A model generated the notes under the pieces. The model saw only the letters and a program-made list of their open reading frames with translations. It had not been told where the DNA came from and ran no database searches. 64,000 bases of DNA from Chaenocephalus aceratus. Lineage: Eukaryota > Chordata > Actinopteri > Perciformes > Channichthyidae. Shown piece by piece: positions 28,701-39,145 of the stretch. The stretch's first letter is position 1, and each line of letters opens with the position of its first letter. The position numbers and the translations under genes are program-made. The stretch is taken from the NCBI GenBank assembly GCA_023974075.1, contig CM043792.1, forward strand, positions 12,009,456 through 12,073,455. Reading direction: 5' to 3'.

Positions 28701-28757
28701 GATGGTAAAAAGAGGAAATACATGCTGTAAACTAACTCACTCGCACTCGGCTGCCAT
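19702..28757 (-). CDS. rnf25: RING finger protein 25 (E3 ubiquitin ligase), 10 exons
   Basis: E3 ubiquitin ligase (also called AO7). Exons in transcription order: 28757-28741, 28496-28425, 28087-27991, 24767-24700, 24599-24530, 24420-24349, 24093-23947, 23868-23779, 23596-23459, 20328-19702; phases join exactly to 465 residues (human about 459). Start MAAECD then VLSEIEVLQSIYLDELLV opens an RWD domain (about 1-110, with ISIRNPRGLSDDKIS). The RING is C124-C127-C142-H144-H147-C150-C187-C190, split over three exons (CVICLYGF, CYHYFHSHC, CPVCREPL) with a long acidic/basic insert RELQQRERELEEDK between the second and third metal pairs, as in the family. Then KGGIIDPEVESNRF, conserved in RNF25. The last exon codes a low-complexity Arg/Gly/Pro tail. 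Introns 3 (3.2 kb) and 9 (3.1 kb) are full of transposons. Confidence 0.95.
20621..22463. mobile_element. DNA transposon copy (AGGTCCCATGTCATG end), split by a hAT and truncated
   Basis: The left end AGGTCCCATGTCATGGCC and the following 130 bp match, reversed, the right end of the complete copy at 39666-40280. Homology resumes after the hAT insertion (22337 on) and stops at a CA repeat at about 22463, where another element begins. It lies in intron 9 of rnf25. The left flank is TTAA. Confidence 0.75.
20752..22328. mobile_element. hAT transposon relic with target duplication TGTGTATT
   Basis: Starts CAGGGCCCTGACC and ends GGGCCGGCCCTG, which reversed gives CAGGGCCGGCCC. The octamer TGTGTATT flanks both sides (20744-20751 and 22329-22336). 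The paralogous repeat at 39666-40280 has the uninterrupted site (40152-40159). The interior contains a block at 20930-21260 shared, inverted, with the hAT at 7005-8771, and a block at 21660-22165 shared with the hAT at 9829-10660. It has no transposase. Confidence 0.92.
22464..23150. mobile_element. hAT-like fragment with TAGGGATGGGTATCG end
   Basis: Begins TAGGGATGGGTATCG followed by GTTAAGGTTTTAACGG and TTATCGGTCC, a known style of hAT terminus in fish. It contains a BED zinc-finger reading on the minus strand. The right end could not be found, so the boundary is approximate. Confidence 0.55.
22736..23020 (-). pseudogene. BED zinc-finger N-terminus of a hAT transposase
   Basis: The 94-codon minus-strand reading contains SEMWLNFTRLD, ARCLKCNKSLACKGGNT and SNLSKHLAKVHH, that is an aromatic start, a CxxC pair, and an HxxxxH pair, the signature of BED fingers in ZBED-like and hAT transposases. 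The frame ends before any catalytic region, so it is a remnant. It lies inside rnf25 intron 9 and cannot be part of that gene because rnf25 exons splice across it in phase. Confidence 0.7.
26254..27301. mobile_element. Inverted-repeat element with 3-bp target duplication TAT
   Basis: Left end AGAGGCTTCTCAATTCT and right end, reversed, AGAGGCTTCTCAATACT; the similarity continues inward (CCCCTCCTCGACTCCT). TAT is on both sides (26251-26253, 27302-27304). A 3-bp TWA-like duplication suggests Harbinger. No coding sequence was recognised. Located in intron 3 of rnf25. Confidence 0.75.
27764..27925 (+). mobile_element. 5'-truncated LINE (Rex3/RTE-like) with GATG tail
   Basis: Codes the C-terminal reading RWRDYISSLAWERLGIPQ, then stops at TAA and ends in (GATG)n repeats. 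An 11-bp direct repeat ACAACACAGAG brackets it (27753-27763, 27926-27936), the mark of target-primed reverse transcription. A GATG tail with strong 5' truncation is described for the fish retrotransposon Rex3; that family name is from memory. A longer copy is at 37820-38058. It sits in intron 3 of rnf25. Confidence 0.85.
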
Positions 28758-29010
28758 GATGAGGTTTGTCGCTGTTTGAGCTAGCTGCAGCTGCTAAAAC
28801 CTTGATATAGCACACGGTTCTTTCAAAACAAAAGTGTCACGGCAAGCTCTTGTTACCGTTTTAAATAAATCACGTAACTAGACATTTACTGGATCATTTT
28901 AGGTCTGATTTAAACGTAACATTCCCATTTATGAAGGGAAAGGGTGAATCATACATACTTGGGCCTAAATTATAGAACTTGTATTTTGAATGCGTTCACC
29001 GGAAGTACCA
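28758..29010 (-). promoter_or_regulatory. Probable rnf25 5' flank with ETS-type site
   Basis: Directly upstream of the rnf25 start codon. ACCGGAAGT at 28998-29006 fits an ETS-family binding site, frequent near start sites of housekeeping genes. No TATA box in the expected place. Inference from position. Confidence 0.35.
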
Positions 29011-30769
29011 GCGTGTTGTTATGACTGACTTGATGTCAAGTGACCATGGAAGGGACATGTGCTGATTTCCATTGCCCTCTAGTGGGCACAGTAAGAACTG
29101 CATAATAAAAATAACTAATAACAATACTGATAATAATTATGAGTCATAATGTCCTTAAAATGACATTATGACTCATTATATTATATGACATCATTATGAG
29201 TCCTATCATTTTAGTTTTTTCATCATTGAGTAAATGTTGGAATGTGTGTAAAATTGACCTATGGTTTTGACCCATGTGCTGACACATTCATACAGTGATC
29301 CATTTTGTGGGAATACACTTTTGAATAGTTTTCATCATTCATTGTTTGTCTACCATTAAAATGTTCATCTTGTAAAACACTTCACAACTTTGTTTTGGAA
29401 AGTGCTAGCTTTGTTAATAAAAAATATGAATACTTTATTATTGTTATTTGGTACTAAGGTGCTCAAAACTTAAGTATTTTCTTTAACCACTTTAACATAC
29501 TGTATGATAGATGTTGGATACACCACTAATAACACCTGCAATACTCATTTACACATATACACATCTGTCTCTCTCAGGGGCGGATTTACAGGGGGGGGCA
29601 AGGGGGGACAGCTGATACCCCACTGTAGATTCCCCCCAGCTGCCCCCCTAACTTTTGTGTCCCTAAAACTGTACTTGTAGAAGCAAACTTACACTATGTC
29701 CACAAGCTTCTCAAGTAACGAAACAAGAAATACATTAATTAAAAGTGAATCTCAGGAGCGACCGAGCTGTCCCAGCAACCAAAGAAGGATCAGTTTCCCC
29801 TGGCAGCATTCCCCCGTGGACCAGTTTTGTTTTTACTAAAGAAGAGAGCTTGAAACAAAATATTAAAAATTATAAAATCCACATAAATTACTCTCACACA
29901 TCATAGCAACCAGGCTGCATAAATTAAACCAGGTTGCACCCTTTACCGTCAAACTGGGTGTTACAAAGTAAACAGTCTAAACACAGCTGCCTGTGTGCGT
30001 CACGTTTGATAAATACTTTCTGATTTGATATTTACTATAGCCTAATTATTATCTATAGCTATTAGCTACATGGCCCTAACGTGTAAGGTAATACAATCAT
30101 TTGTACCAGTGCTTTTGACATCGAGACTCTTTCATGCCAGAGGAGCTGGAGTGATTCAACGACAACAAAAAAGATATATCTGAGAAGTGATCAGGATGAA
30201 TAGAAAGAGAAAAGGGAATACACTGGAGAGACCATGGGTCAGAGCAGGAGAAGGCCAGGAGGAGATGAAGACATTAGTGAAAAAGAAGAAATGAATGTGA
30301 GGAATGAAGATGTGATGTCGGACTCAGAAAGAGGGACAGTGATCAGGAGCAGATGAAACTCCAGCTGGACCGCATGGTATGTTTTTATTCTTCCTACATA
30401 CGATAACAGCAGCAGTGGCTCTTAGTATAGAGAAATATTGCCTGAAATGTTTCGCTGCACAGGTCGCCTTAAGCTCTCTTAAGAGATGGGTGATGTCATT
30501 TGTGGACTTAATAATAACTAAGTACTTTGTCTGAACTTACAGTAAATATAATTTTAGGGTAGCCTTCCTGTACTTAACATGAGTATTGTCTGCTGTTTTT
30601 ACTATGTTTTTGTTTGTTTGTCTGAACACCTTGTTTCTCTTTTGCATTAAGACCACTTGTGTTAGGGTATGATTTAACAAGATATAGGTTATATATACAT
30701 TTTAAAATACCACTTACTGTCCACCCTGTCATGACCTCTTGCGCCACCTTTGCCACCCCATGTAATATG

Positions 30770-30772
<3 letters not shown>

Positions 30773-30821
<49 letters not shown>

Positions 30822-30901
30822 GTCTCTCTCCTCTCTCTTCTCTCTCCTCTCTCTCTCTCTCTTCCTCTCTCTCTCCTCTCTCTCTCCTCCTCCTCTCTCT
30901 C

Positions 30902-30946
<45 letters not shown>

Positions 30947-30955
30947 CTCTCTCAC
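30773..30955. repeat. (CT)n polypyrimidine tract
   Basis: About 180 bp of almost pure C/T with CTCTCT runs, followed by a short CA repeat. Mirror-symmetric polypyrimidine of this length can form triplex (H-DNA). The serine/leucine open frames on it are artefacts. Confidence 0.95.
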
Positions 30956-31429
30956 ACACACACACACCGACACACTAAAACCTACACACACCCCCCACCA
31001 CTGTTGTTGTTTTGTGTGGTATTGAGTGTCAGGCTGACAGGCGGATGTGAGTGAGCTCCACCTGCAGCGGCTGTGCACAGCAGGCGGTTTGGAGCCACGA
31101 AGATTCAGGTCAGACACGCATCTTTAAAACTTCTGCAAACACACGGCCTGTTTCTGTCTGACTCTGCACACCTCGCTGAAGGCACTGCAGTATCTCTGCA
31201 TTATTGATCTGTGATGAGACATGTTTCTCTCTGTGTGAAGATGCTATAACCGTTTTAAGATAAACTGAATCTTGAATGAAAATATAGGAAAATATAAATG
31301 AAGAAAGGAGAGGCATGCATGCAATGACATGATACTGCATGGTGTCATTTTGATCACAGTTTATTTTCAATTGCGAACACATATGAAAACATGGCTCATT
31401 TTTCTCAAAACACTGAACATAATTTCGAA

Positions 31430-32220
31430 ACAACACACCCAAAGTGCAAACACCTCATATATCCTGCAGAATGACTCAAAGCGACATCAACACCTATCAA
31501 AACCCAACTTTTGCACCGAATTGCACACACTTCGTACAAGACTCTTTGTCCAACCAACTACACACCGTGGTGCTCAATCAAAAACACACATACTTTTATG
31601 GGTTTCGGCACCACAGAAATAAGCGCAGAAAACTCAAATATTCTGTTGAAACAAAACGTGTTTATTTTCCTCCACAACTGCTCAGCGCAACATTTATGAA
31701 CAAACAGTTGTGTGAACAAAAAATATGCTCTCTATCAAATACAGTCAAAGGAAAAGAAAACGTATTTAAGCTGCATGTCTGGCCACATCACCTCATCAGC
31801 ATGCACCTATATGCCTGACGTTCATACAGCTCCAACCGTTATGCTGCAAATAACTCTTCAACTGACTTCCATTCATCCTCCCTCTCACTCCCTGGACCTC
31901 TACCTCTTGCTGCTATGTCTAAATATCCATTGTTGTTGTAAAAAGTTCTTACTAGTAGCCTTTTCCTAGTGCTTGCATCCTGACTGATGAGTCAACAATA
32001 TGCATGCGTATTTGTTTATTGGTTCATGTGTGTAGCATTTCTTAATGGCAGTGCTATGAAAATGGCAAACAAGTGAATATGTCAGATTGCGGGTGTCTTC
32101 CTTAGAGAACTGTGTGCAGTGTCTTCTGCCAAGATGAGTTGAAAACTGGGTGCAGAGCTGAAATGTGTTGGAGATTGAGCTGAGGTTTTGCTCTTTGAGT
32201 GTGGGTTTACATAATTATTG
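31430..32220. repeat. Dispersed repeat, copy A of a direct pair
   Basis: Shares with 32285-32825, in the same orientation, the blocks CACCTCATATATCCTGCA, ATTCTGTTGAAACAAAAC, AATATGCTCT and TGAGCTGAGG. The copies differ by indels and point changes, so they are old. Nature unknown; no open frame of known type. Confidence 0.6.
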
Positions 32221-32284
32221 CACAATGATGCACTATGTGTCATTTGTGTGTTAGCCACTGAAAAAAACGGTACTAAAATTCACT

Positions 32285-32825
32285 AAACCACACACCTAAA
32301 GTGCAACACACCTCATATATCCTGCAAAATTCTGCACTGCAGAAATATGTGCAGAAACACAAATGTTCTGTTGAAACAAAACAAAATGTTTCTTTATACA
32401 CAACTAATCAGGGCAGCATGCATGAAGAGCACAGCAGTTGTGTGAATACAAAATATGCTCTTTATCAAATACATAAAATGCTAAGGAAAACTTTGAGGAG
32501 AAACATAATTTTTCTCTAAAAAAAAGAGAAAAGAAAAAATACCTGAATTGACTTGAATTCGTCCTCCCTCTCACTCCCACATCCCTCTCTTCATCGTGAT
32601 GCTATGTTGCTTCCACCTATATGACAGTCTTTATATAGTGCCCACAGGACCAAGCAATGTGTGGCCCGATGGCACATGTATTTTCGAATGGTTTCATGTG
32701 TGAGGCGTTTTCAGTGGCAGTGTTTTGAAAGTGACTTTATGTCAGATTTCTGTTTCTCACTGAACATGTGTTTAGGGTTTTGGAGACTTGAGCTGAGGCT
32801 TTGCTATCTGAGAGTCAGTTTATGT
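32285..32825. repeat. Dispersed repeat, copy B of a direct pair
   Basis: Shorter, diverged partner of 31430-32220 with the same order of blocks. It could be a tandem duplication or two insertions of one element. Confidence 0.6.
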
Positions 32826-33180
32826 GTCAGCTAGTGGTTAGCAATGGGAAAAAAACTCTTCTTTTTGCTTTTAAATGTAACACTTAGATTCACTTCATAT
32901 GAAGAATGTGATGAATTATCTATTATATGATATTATTTATAGTCTGAAGATATCAATGTTTTTCACATAAATATTTTTTATTTATCTTTTGAATTGTGTA
33001 TTCTTATAATTTATTTTTAGTTCCTTTTTGTTTTATTTCAGTAACTGTTTGGTAACCTTAAATAAAAGTGGACTAGACATATTTACGGTGGCCCTGAATT
33101 GCAAGACACCACAGCATTTCACAAAACACCACAGCATTTCACAAAACACCACAGCATTTCACAAAACGCCACAGCATTTA

Positions 33181-34053
33181 GACCCTCCAGAAAAACCCGG
33201 GCTAAAATCCTTGATTATGCAATCAAACATGCGGGGTTTTATGTGATTTTATGTGGTGAAATTGCGGGAAGTTGCGAAATATGCTAAATATGCGGAACAA
33301 ATAAATATTGGGCTGTTTTATTTATTCTCTCTCACACACAACCTGCCACTAACGTTAAACCCCTTTACTATTCAATTAAACACATTCAATGTTTATTTAT
33401 TGTAAAAGCAATTGGGCTATTTAATCACACTCTCTCTCTCTCACACACACACAAACAAACACACACTTCTCCGCCTCATTCTGTTTTAATTTACTCGTTC
33501 GTTATCTGACCAGCTTCAATCTTGTAGGCTTCTCACCTCGTTTCTTGTAGCCCTCTAAAGGGTTTTGGAGGTTGATGCCTCGGTGAACTTGAGTTGTTTG
33601 GCTTTCTTGTCCGCAGCAGCAGAAAGCATTTTCGAATGTTTGAATGAATCAAAGTGGTCGTCACCGTCGATGTTCTCTTATGCTCCAACACAGTTGCACG
33701 GGATGTAGAATAGTTCCCCCCCACTTTCGTGCAAGACATCGGGGTCCTGCTTTGCCCGGTCTTTAGCAGAAATGTTCGTCGGTAAATGAGATGGATTAGA
33801 TGTTTTCATCTTGGTGTTTTCTCTCTCGTGTGAGCTCCTCCTTCACTCTACGGTGTTGTTTACCTTCTGTGATGCGCGAGCTGATGACATTGCGTCATCA
33901 TCATCACTTCACGTCAAGACGAGTTAACTTTTTTTCCCCTCAACTTTGTGTGGAAAAATGCGGGGGGATTATGCGGCCTTTTAAAAATCTGCGCCATTTT
34001 GCTGATTATGCGGTAAATTCTGCAATCGCATAATCGCGTTTTTCTGGAGGGTC
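33181..34053. mobile_element. DNA transposon with GACCCTCCAGAAAAAC ends at a TA site
   Basis: Perfect 16-bp inverted termini GACCCTCCAGAAAAAC and GTTTTTCTGGAGGGTC, flanked by TA on both sides (33179-33180, 34054-34055). A TA target fits Tc1/mariner-like elements, but no transposase survives. It splits the iterated array of the surrounding foldback-like element, so it inserted later. Confidence 0.8.
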
Positions 34054-34742
34054 TAAGCATTTCACAAAACGCCACAGCATTTCACAAAACACCACAGCAT
34101 TTCACATTGGACGGAAAGGGTATTCCTTAGGGAGAACACTTCTTGTTTGTGATTGGACAGAGCCAGCCATAGAAACACTGCTGTGATTGGTTGTTTTTGC
34201 TGCCAGTCAAGAAATTACGCTTCGTGATTGGCCCAACACATCAGCCGTTAGCTGTTAGCACACACTCAGAGCTCACAGCTCCTCATATCTGTTCAGAAAC
34301 TGGACAAAAGTTAAACATATACAAACCACAGACTGTCTATGTCATGGTGAATACAGTCGCTGCTTTATTTATGTCTGTATGACGTTGTTGTGAGCGTGGA
34401 CGGAGCAGCTACAGGTTAGTTTAGCCTGGTCGATCCGATTCCGATAGGATTTACATGGAGATACGGCCCGCCCCCTCTCCAGCGTCTTGTTTGAATGACA
34501 GGAGTAAACACAGAATTAATGCTTTATTCATTCATGGTTTTTAAGGGGCTTATCTCCATGTAAATACTATGGTAGACCACCCAATATTCGCATCGCTCTA
34601 ATCGCTCGAGTTTCACCGCGGCTGTCAGCTGTGTTTGCTCCTGTCATTCACAAGACGCGCTGGAGAGGGGGCGGGGCGTATCTCCATGTAAATTCTATGG
34701 GAGATACCAACTACAACAAAATGAACATATTTGACCGTGATT

Positions 34743-34949
34743 TTTACATTACATTACATTACATGTCACTTGTTAGACGCTTTTATCCAAAGCGACTTAC
34801 ATACTCAATACTGTGGGCAATCCCCACAGGAGCAATTTGGGGTGAAGTGTCTTGCCCAGGGACACAACGACATGCTGACTGCAGTGGGGTTTGAACCTGT
34901 GACCCCCTGAGCCCAACACCAACGCACTAGCCCACTGCACCACAGCCTC
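34743..34949 (-). mobile_element. tRNA-derived SINE (minus orientation)
   Basis: Reading the minus strand, a head with the B-box-like GGTTCAAACCCC precedes a body and the tail AAGTCGCTTTGGATAAAAGC, ending in TAATG repeats. The same organisation is seen in plus orientation at 40612-40799. The boundaries are approximate. Confidence 0.65.
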
Positions 34950-35543
34950 TAATTGTAATACACGTTTCAAAGTGATGCCGAAGTAACTACATACTGATAA
35001 CGGTTAGTAAAAACCATGAATTAACGCTTTGACAAGTCTGCAGACAAGACAGCAGGCGAAAAGCTTTTAAAATGCGTGTTTTCTGAATGGAATCGGACCC
35101 ATCAGGCTAAACTAACCTGTAGCTGCTCCGTCCACACTCACAACAACGTCATACAGACATAAATAAAGCAGCGACTCTATTCGCCATGACACAGACAGTC
35201 TGTGGTTTGTACTTGTTTAACTTTTGTCCAGTTTCTGAAGAGATATGAGGAGCTGTGAGCTCTGAGTGTGTGCTAACGGCTGATGTGTTGGGACATATTT
35301 CGGGTGTTGACCAATCACGAAGCGTCATTTCTTGACTGGCAGCAAAAACAACCAATCACAGCAGTGCTTCTCTGGCTGGCTCTGTCCAATCACAAACAAG
35401 AAGTGTTCTCGCTAAAGGAATACCCTTTCCGTCCAATGTGAAATGCTGTGGCGTTTTCTGAAATGCTTGTAGTGTTTTCTGAAATGCTGTAGTGTTTTCT
35501 GAAATGCTGTGGTGTCTTGCACTTCAGGGCCACCGTACATATT

Positions 35544-36703
35544 GCTGTACTGTTTTAAAATAAATTATTATTGAGTATTGCTGGTCCATATTCCTCCAAT
35601 TGATTGAAAGACAGGTATATGAATGAATTGAGAAAGTACATTTGTTCATGCGGTCAAGTGTCTTTAAACCAGCTTCGAAGAGTTTTTTCAATATAATGAC
35701 CCTTCTGTGTTGTTCTGTTTCAAATGATATTTTGAAACATTTTCTCTCTCACTGATTCAATGTTCACATAGGTTGAGTATAGCAGAGACAAATTATAGAA
35801 ATATAATTTTATTACGCAATAAAGTGCTCTGCAGGAAATTAGATTTGCTGTTATTTCCAAAAGATAGAGACATTAGTGCACTTATCCAAGAAATGCACTA
35901 CATTAAACTGCTCTTTCTGAGCAGCGTGATGTTAAGCTTCTCTGCAAAAACGGGACTTCCTCAGGAACTTCCCTGACTCAATATGTTGCATGTGGTCAGG
36001 TTGGTATGCCAATAATAAAAGTATTGTAAGGCATGACAGGCTTAACACTCAAATGCAGAACTCACTATAGTGTCGCTCTCAACTTATTCCTATCACCAAA
36101 AACACACACAAATGACCCCAGCTGAACGTCCACATACTGAACCTAGCACCTTTGGGCCCCTGAGGTTCTGGGCTCACAGAATAGATGCCCATTTTATTCA
36201 TTTTTTGTCAATGAATGCATCAATTTACAGCCAGTGGAACTCAGAATTGAATGCATGATAAAACTAGAAAAAGTGCATTCAATAGATGTATCTCCCTCTC
36301 ACAAGATAAGTTAAATCTAACTTGATAATCCCTCTCTGCTCTCTTTTAAGATGGCATTGAAAATGACAAAAAACAAGTATTTATCTATTTGAAATGTTAC
36401 CTTACTTTACTGGAACGCAACATATGGGATATTAATTGATTCGTCAGTTCAAAATAAGACCAGACTTTACTGTAAATGTCTTACAATAAAGGCCAAAATG
36501 GCAAGCAACAAACTAGGGAAATCTGGTTTTAAGGTCTTTGCTACTGATGCAGTTGTTGATCAGATTGAGCCTTTTCCAGACGGACAGGGGAGGGAGGATT
36601 CAGTCAATTATGAAAATATCTAAAAATATATTTGTCATAACATGTTAAATCACCGCAACCACGAGAGGTTCTTGGTCATAAAGCTACAGGCTACCTAACT
36701 GAT

Positions 36704-36754
<51 letters not shown>

Positions 36755-37300
36755 ACATATGTATGATCCGTTTTAAATCTGTCTGAGGTAACAATGCAGT
36801 CTTTTTAAGAAGTATGCATAGGCCTATCTAGATGAACAAGATGCTTTGTCAGGGTTACTTTTGCATGTGTGTGTTCTTGAAACGTGCAACTAAACCACAG
36901 TTACAGATGTGCTCAGTATATGTGTGACCGTCCCTTGATAAAGCGTCCTCTGAGGAAGGTCTGTGGTTAGAATTACTAGGAAAGGAAGGGGATGTTGCAT
37001 GAAGTGAAAACAGAGAGGGACAGGAAACTGTGCACTTCTCTGCAAAATAAAAGGGAAAACACAAGGTCAACTAAACACACAATATTTAACAGTATTGGGC
37101 TTCTTCACCCAACTTTTATCTCAGAACTATTTTCATATCTTTACATATTTAGGATATAGTAGATGCAAGATATAAAATATGATTTAACAAGTTACTGTTT
37201 CCAGCCAACAAATGTCTTGTTTTATTGATAACAAAGCTGAAGATTTTAACAAAAATGTCTAACAATGAAAAATAATACATAAATGCAACAACTCATGATC
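35544..37300. other. Intergenic stretch without recognised genes
   Basis: AT-rich. A CA microsatellite lies at about 36704-36752. A 60-codon plus-strand reading at 35773 has no recognisable domain. Nothing else supportable. Confidence 0.4.
36704..36752. repeat. (CA)n microsatellite
   Basis: About 24 uninterrupted CA units. Confidence 0.95.
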
Positions 37301-37310
37301 TACAGACACA

Positions 37311-37355
37311 ACGAGAGAGAGAGAGAGAGAGAGGAGGAGAGAGGAGAGAGGAGAG

Positions 37356-37423
<68 letters not shown>

Positions 37424-37602
37424 GAGGAGAGAGAGAGAGAGCGGAGAGAGGAGAGAGAGAGGAGAGATGAGAGAGAGAGAGAGAGGAGGAGAGGAGGAGA
37501 GAGAGAGAGAGGAGAGAGAGGAGAGAGAGAGAGAGGAGAGAGAGGAGAGGAGAGAGGAGAGAGGAGAGAGAGGAGAGGAGAGAGAGAGAGAGAGAGAGAG
37601 AG
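37311..37602. repeat. (GA)n polypurine tract
   Basis: Nearly 300 bp of pure A/G on the plus strand, mostly GAGAGG and GA repeats. It is the complement in composition of the CT tract at 30773-30955. Open frames of Glu/Arg or Ser/Leu on it are artefacts. Confidence 0.95.
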
Positions 37603-37819
37603 TGTACCAGAATATTAAAGAACTATAGATTGAAACAGGTTTTAATTCCAATACCTGCCTAAAAATGTGTCGGATAAGGTTTCCTCAATAGATTATTTGA
37701 TTCCCTAATTCAACCTTTATTTCCCAACAATTTGTGTTTATATATTCAATTCAACCAATTGTTTGTAGGCTAAAGCAAGAGATATCAAACTTCTTTAAAT
37801 ATTCAACTCGCTTAAAAAT

Positions 37820-38058
37820 TAAAAACGTTTGGGCACCTATAAGGATGCCACCTGGGAAGAGACCGAGGGGTAGACCTAGGACCAGGTGGAGGGATTATAT
37901 CTCTTCGCTGGCCTGGGAGCGCCTTGGGATCCCCCAGTCAGAGCTGGTTGATGTGGCCAGGGGAAAGGACAGTTTGGGGTTCTCTGCTGGAAACTGCTAC
38001 CCCCGCGACCCGACCACGGATAAGCGGGAGAAGATGGATGGATGGATGGATGGATGGA
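37820..38058 (+). mobile_element. 5'-truncated LINE (Rex3/RTE-like) with GATG tail
   Basis: Encodes a C-terminal stretch PPGKRPRGRPRTRWRDY then AWERLGIPQSELVDVA, TAA, and a (GATG)n tail. A 15-bp direct repeat AACTCGCTTAAAAAT flanks it exactly (37805-37819, 38059-38073). It is nearly identical to the copy at 27764-27925 over the shared 160 bp, so both are fairly young. Confidence 0.88.
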
Positions 38059-38099
38059 AACTCGCTTAAAAATGCTGCAACAAGTGGCCTGACTTTTAT

Positions 38100-38392
38100 T
38101 TTGAAAGTGAGGCCGGAAGTGACATTTAACGCACTCGGTGGCTGGTACTTGTAGCAGAGGCGATCATCAGACCGCACAGAGCAGACACACGCAGACACAA
38201 ATCATCGTGTTCACGCAACCTCATCCAGACAAAAGAGCAACAAAACGCCACTCACTCAAAACCGGGACTTTTGTTTGTTTGTGCTAACTGTTTTAAACAT
38301 TCAAATATGCTTCTGTGTTCACACTTCGGACGGAGAAGAGGCCAGCCTTAGAATAAAAGTCACCACAGAGTGTTCTCCGGAGAGGAGGAAAG
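38100..38392 (+). promoter_or_regulatory. Possible promoter and noncoding first exon, perhaps of grap2
   Basis: An ETS-type CCGGAAGT (38113-38120) precedes a moderately GC-rich stretch with no repeat character. It ends in a strong donor GGAAAG|GTAAGC at 38392/38393. Mammalian GRAP2 has an upstream noncoding exon, and an acceptor CTGCACAG lies at 47610 just before the first coding exon. The link between the two is inference; no transcript evidence is available here. Confidence 0.25.
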
Positions 38393-39105
38393 GTAAGCTG
38401 AACAATGCTGTTTTAATATCTGAAAATGTATTAACCTCATACTTCCTTATGAAAACAAATATGAAATTAAGTAACGGCTCAGTTCTCTTCCTCTTTCTAT
38501 TGCTCTCTATCTCCAACTTCTCTTTCGTTACTTGAAACTAAATAATGACTTTTCTTTTTACAAAATATGTTATTTCGTAACTGGATGAAGCCCTCTCTGA
38601 CAGCAGACACAACATTACACATACTTATTTAGCTTTTGGCAACTTAGGTGATATCAGTTATATGCACATTTACGCTAATCTTGGATGTTATACTTACAGG
38701 TTAAATCTACATTTCTGAACTAATTTTAATTGTTATTTCATCTCTATTTTCTGGATCTCCCCTCTTGGCTTGGATTGTACGTGTTCAAGCTGCATGTTTT
38801 TATGGTTTTTCACCCCCGTCATTTAGGGGAAGTAGCTTGAAAGCTGTTGTTGGTGGGCAAGATTGAGTGATATGATGTCAATACTAATACACAATCTTTG
38901 ATAATCTCATTAGTTCTTAATATATGTTTAGTCTTTCTGTCTAAATCCATGGAGATCGATGCTTTTCTACCACCACAGAGCTCAGGGTCACAGGTCAATG
39001 CCCTGCTGCTCATATGAACCACCTCATGTCAAGACCTCCTCCTCTGCAAACACCCCCACACACACCCTTCTGCACCAAGTGGTGGAAGAAAACGTAATGC
39101 TGCAT

Positions 39106-39145
<40 letters not shown>

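Larger units (their letters stand above)
29011..33083. other. Intergenic region with repeats, no supported gene
   Basis: Contains a G-run patch at 29574-29650 (CAGGGGCGGATTTACAGGGG) that resembles a hAT-type end. A short open frame at 30196 starts MNRKRKGNTLERPW and stops after about 35 codons. Also present are a CT-rich tract and a pair of related repeats (31430-32220 and 32285-32825). I see no exon that joins to a known protein. Confidence 0.4.
33084..35537. mobile_element. Long inverted-repeat (foldback-like) element with nested insertions
   Basis: Ends TACGGTGGCCCTGAA and TTCAGGGCCACCGTA. Outside both ends lies CATATT (33078-33083 and 35538-35543). The left arm (33084-33180, then 34056-34425) and right arm (about 35095-35537) are inverted copies of some 450 bp. 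Both begin with iterated 20-bp units built on CACCACAGCATTTCAC. The left arm is interrupted at 33181-34053 by another transposon. The centre holds a second inverted pair around GATACGCCCCGCCCCCTC-type sequence and a SINE (34743-34949). Confidence 0.8.

Noticed and set aside
30196..30297. Short Lys/Arg-rich reading as a transposase start
   Set aside because: Only about 35 codons and no second motif; too little to call.
30689..31117. Ser/Leu and Glu/Arg open frames of over 100 codons
   Set aside because: They are translations of the CT tract and have no complexity outside it.
33100..33180. CRISPR-like array of regular 20-bp repeats
   Set aside because: Tandem units without spacers inside a eukaryotic transposon arm.
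37259..37651. Ser/Leu and Glu/Arg open frames of over 110 codons
   Set aside because: They arise from the GA tract.
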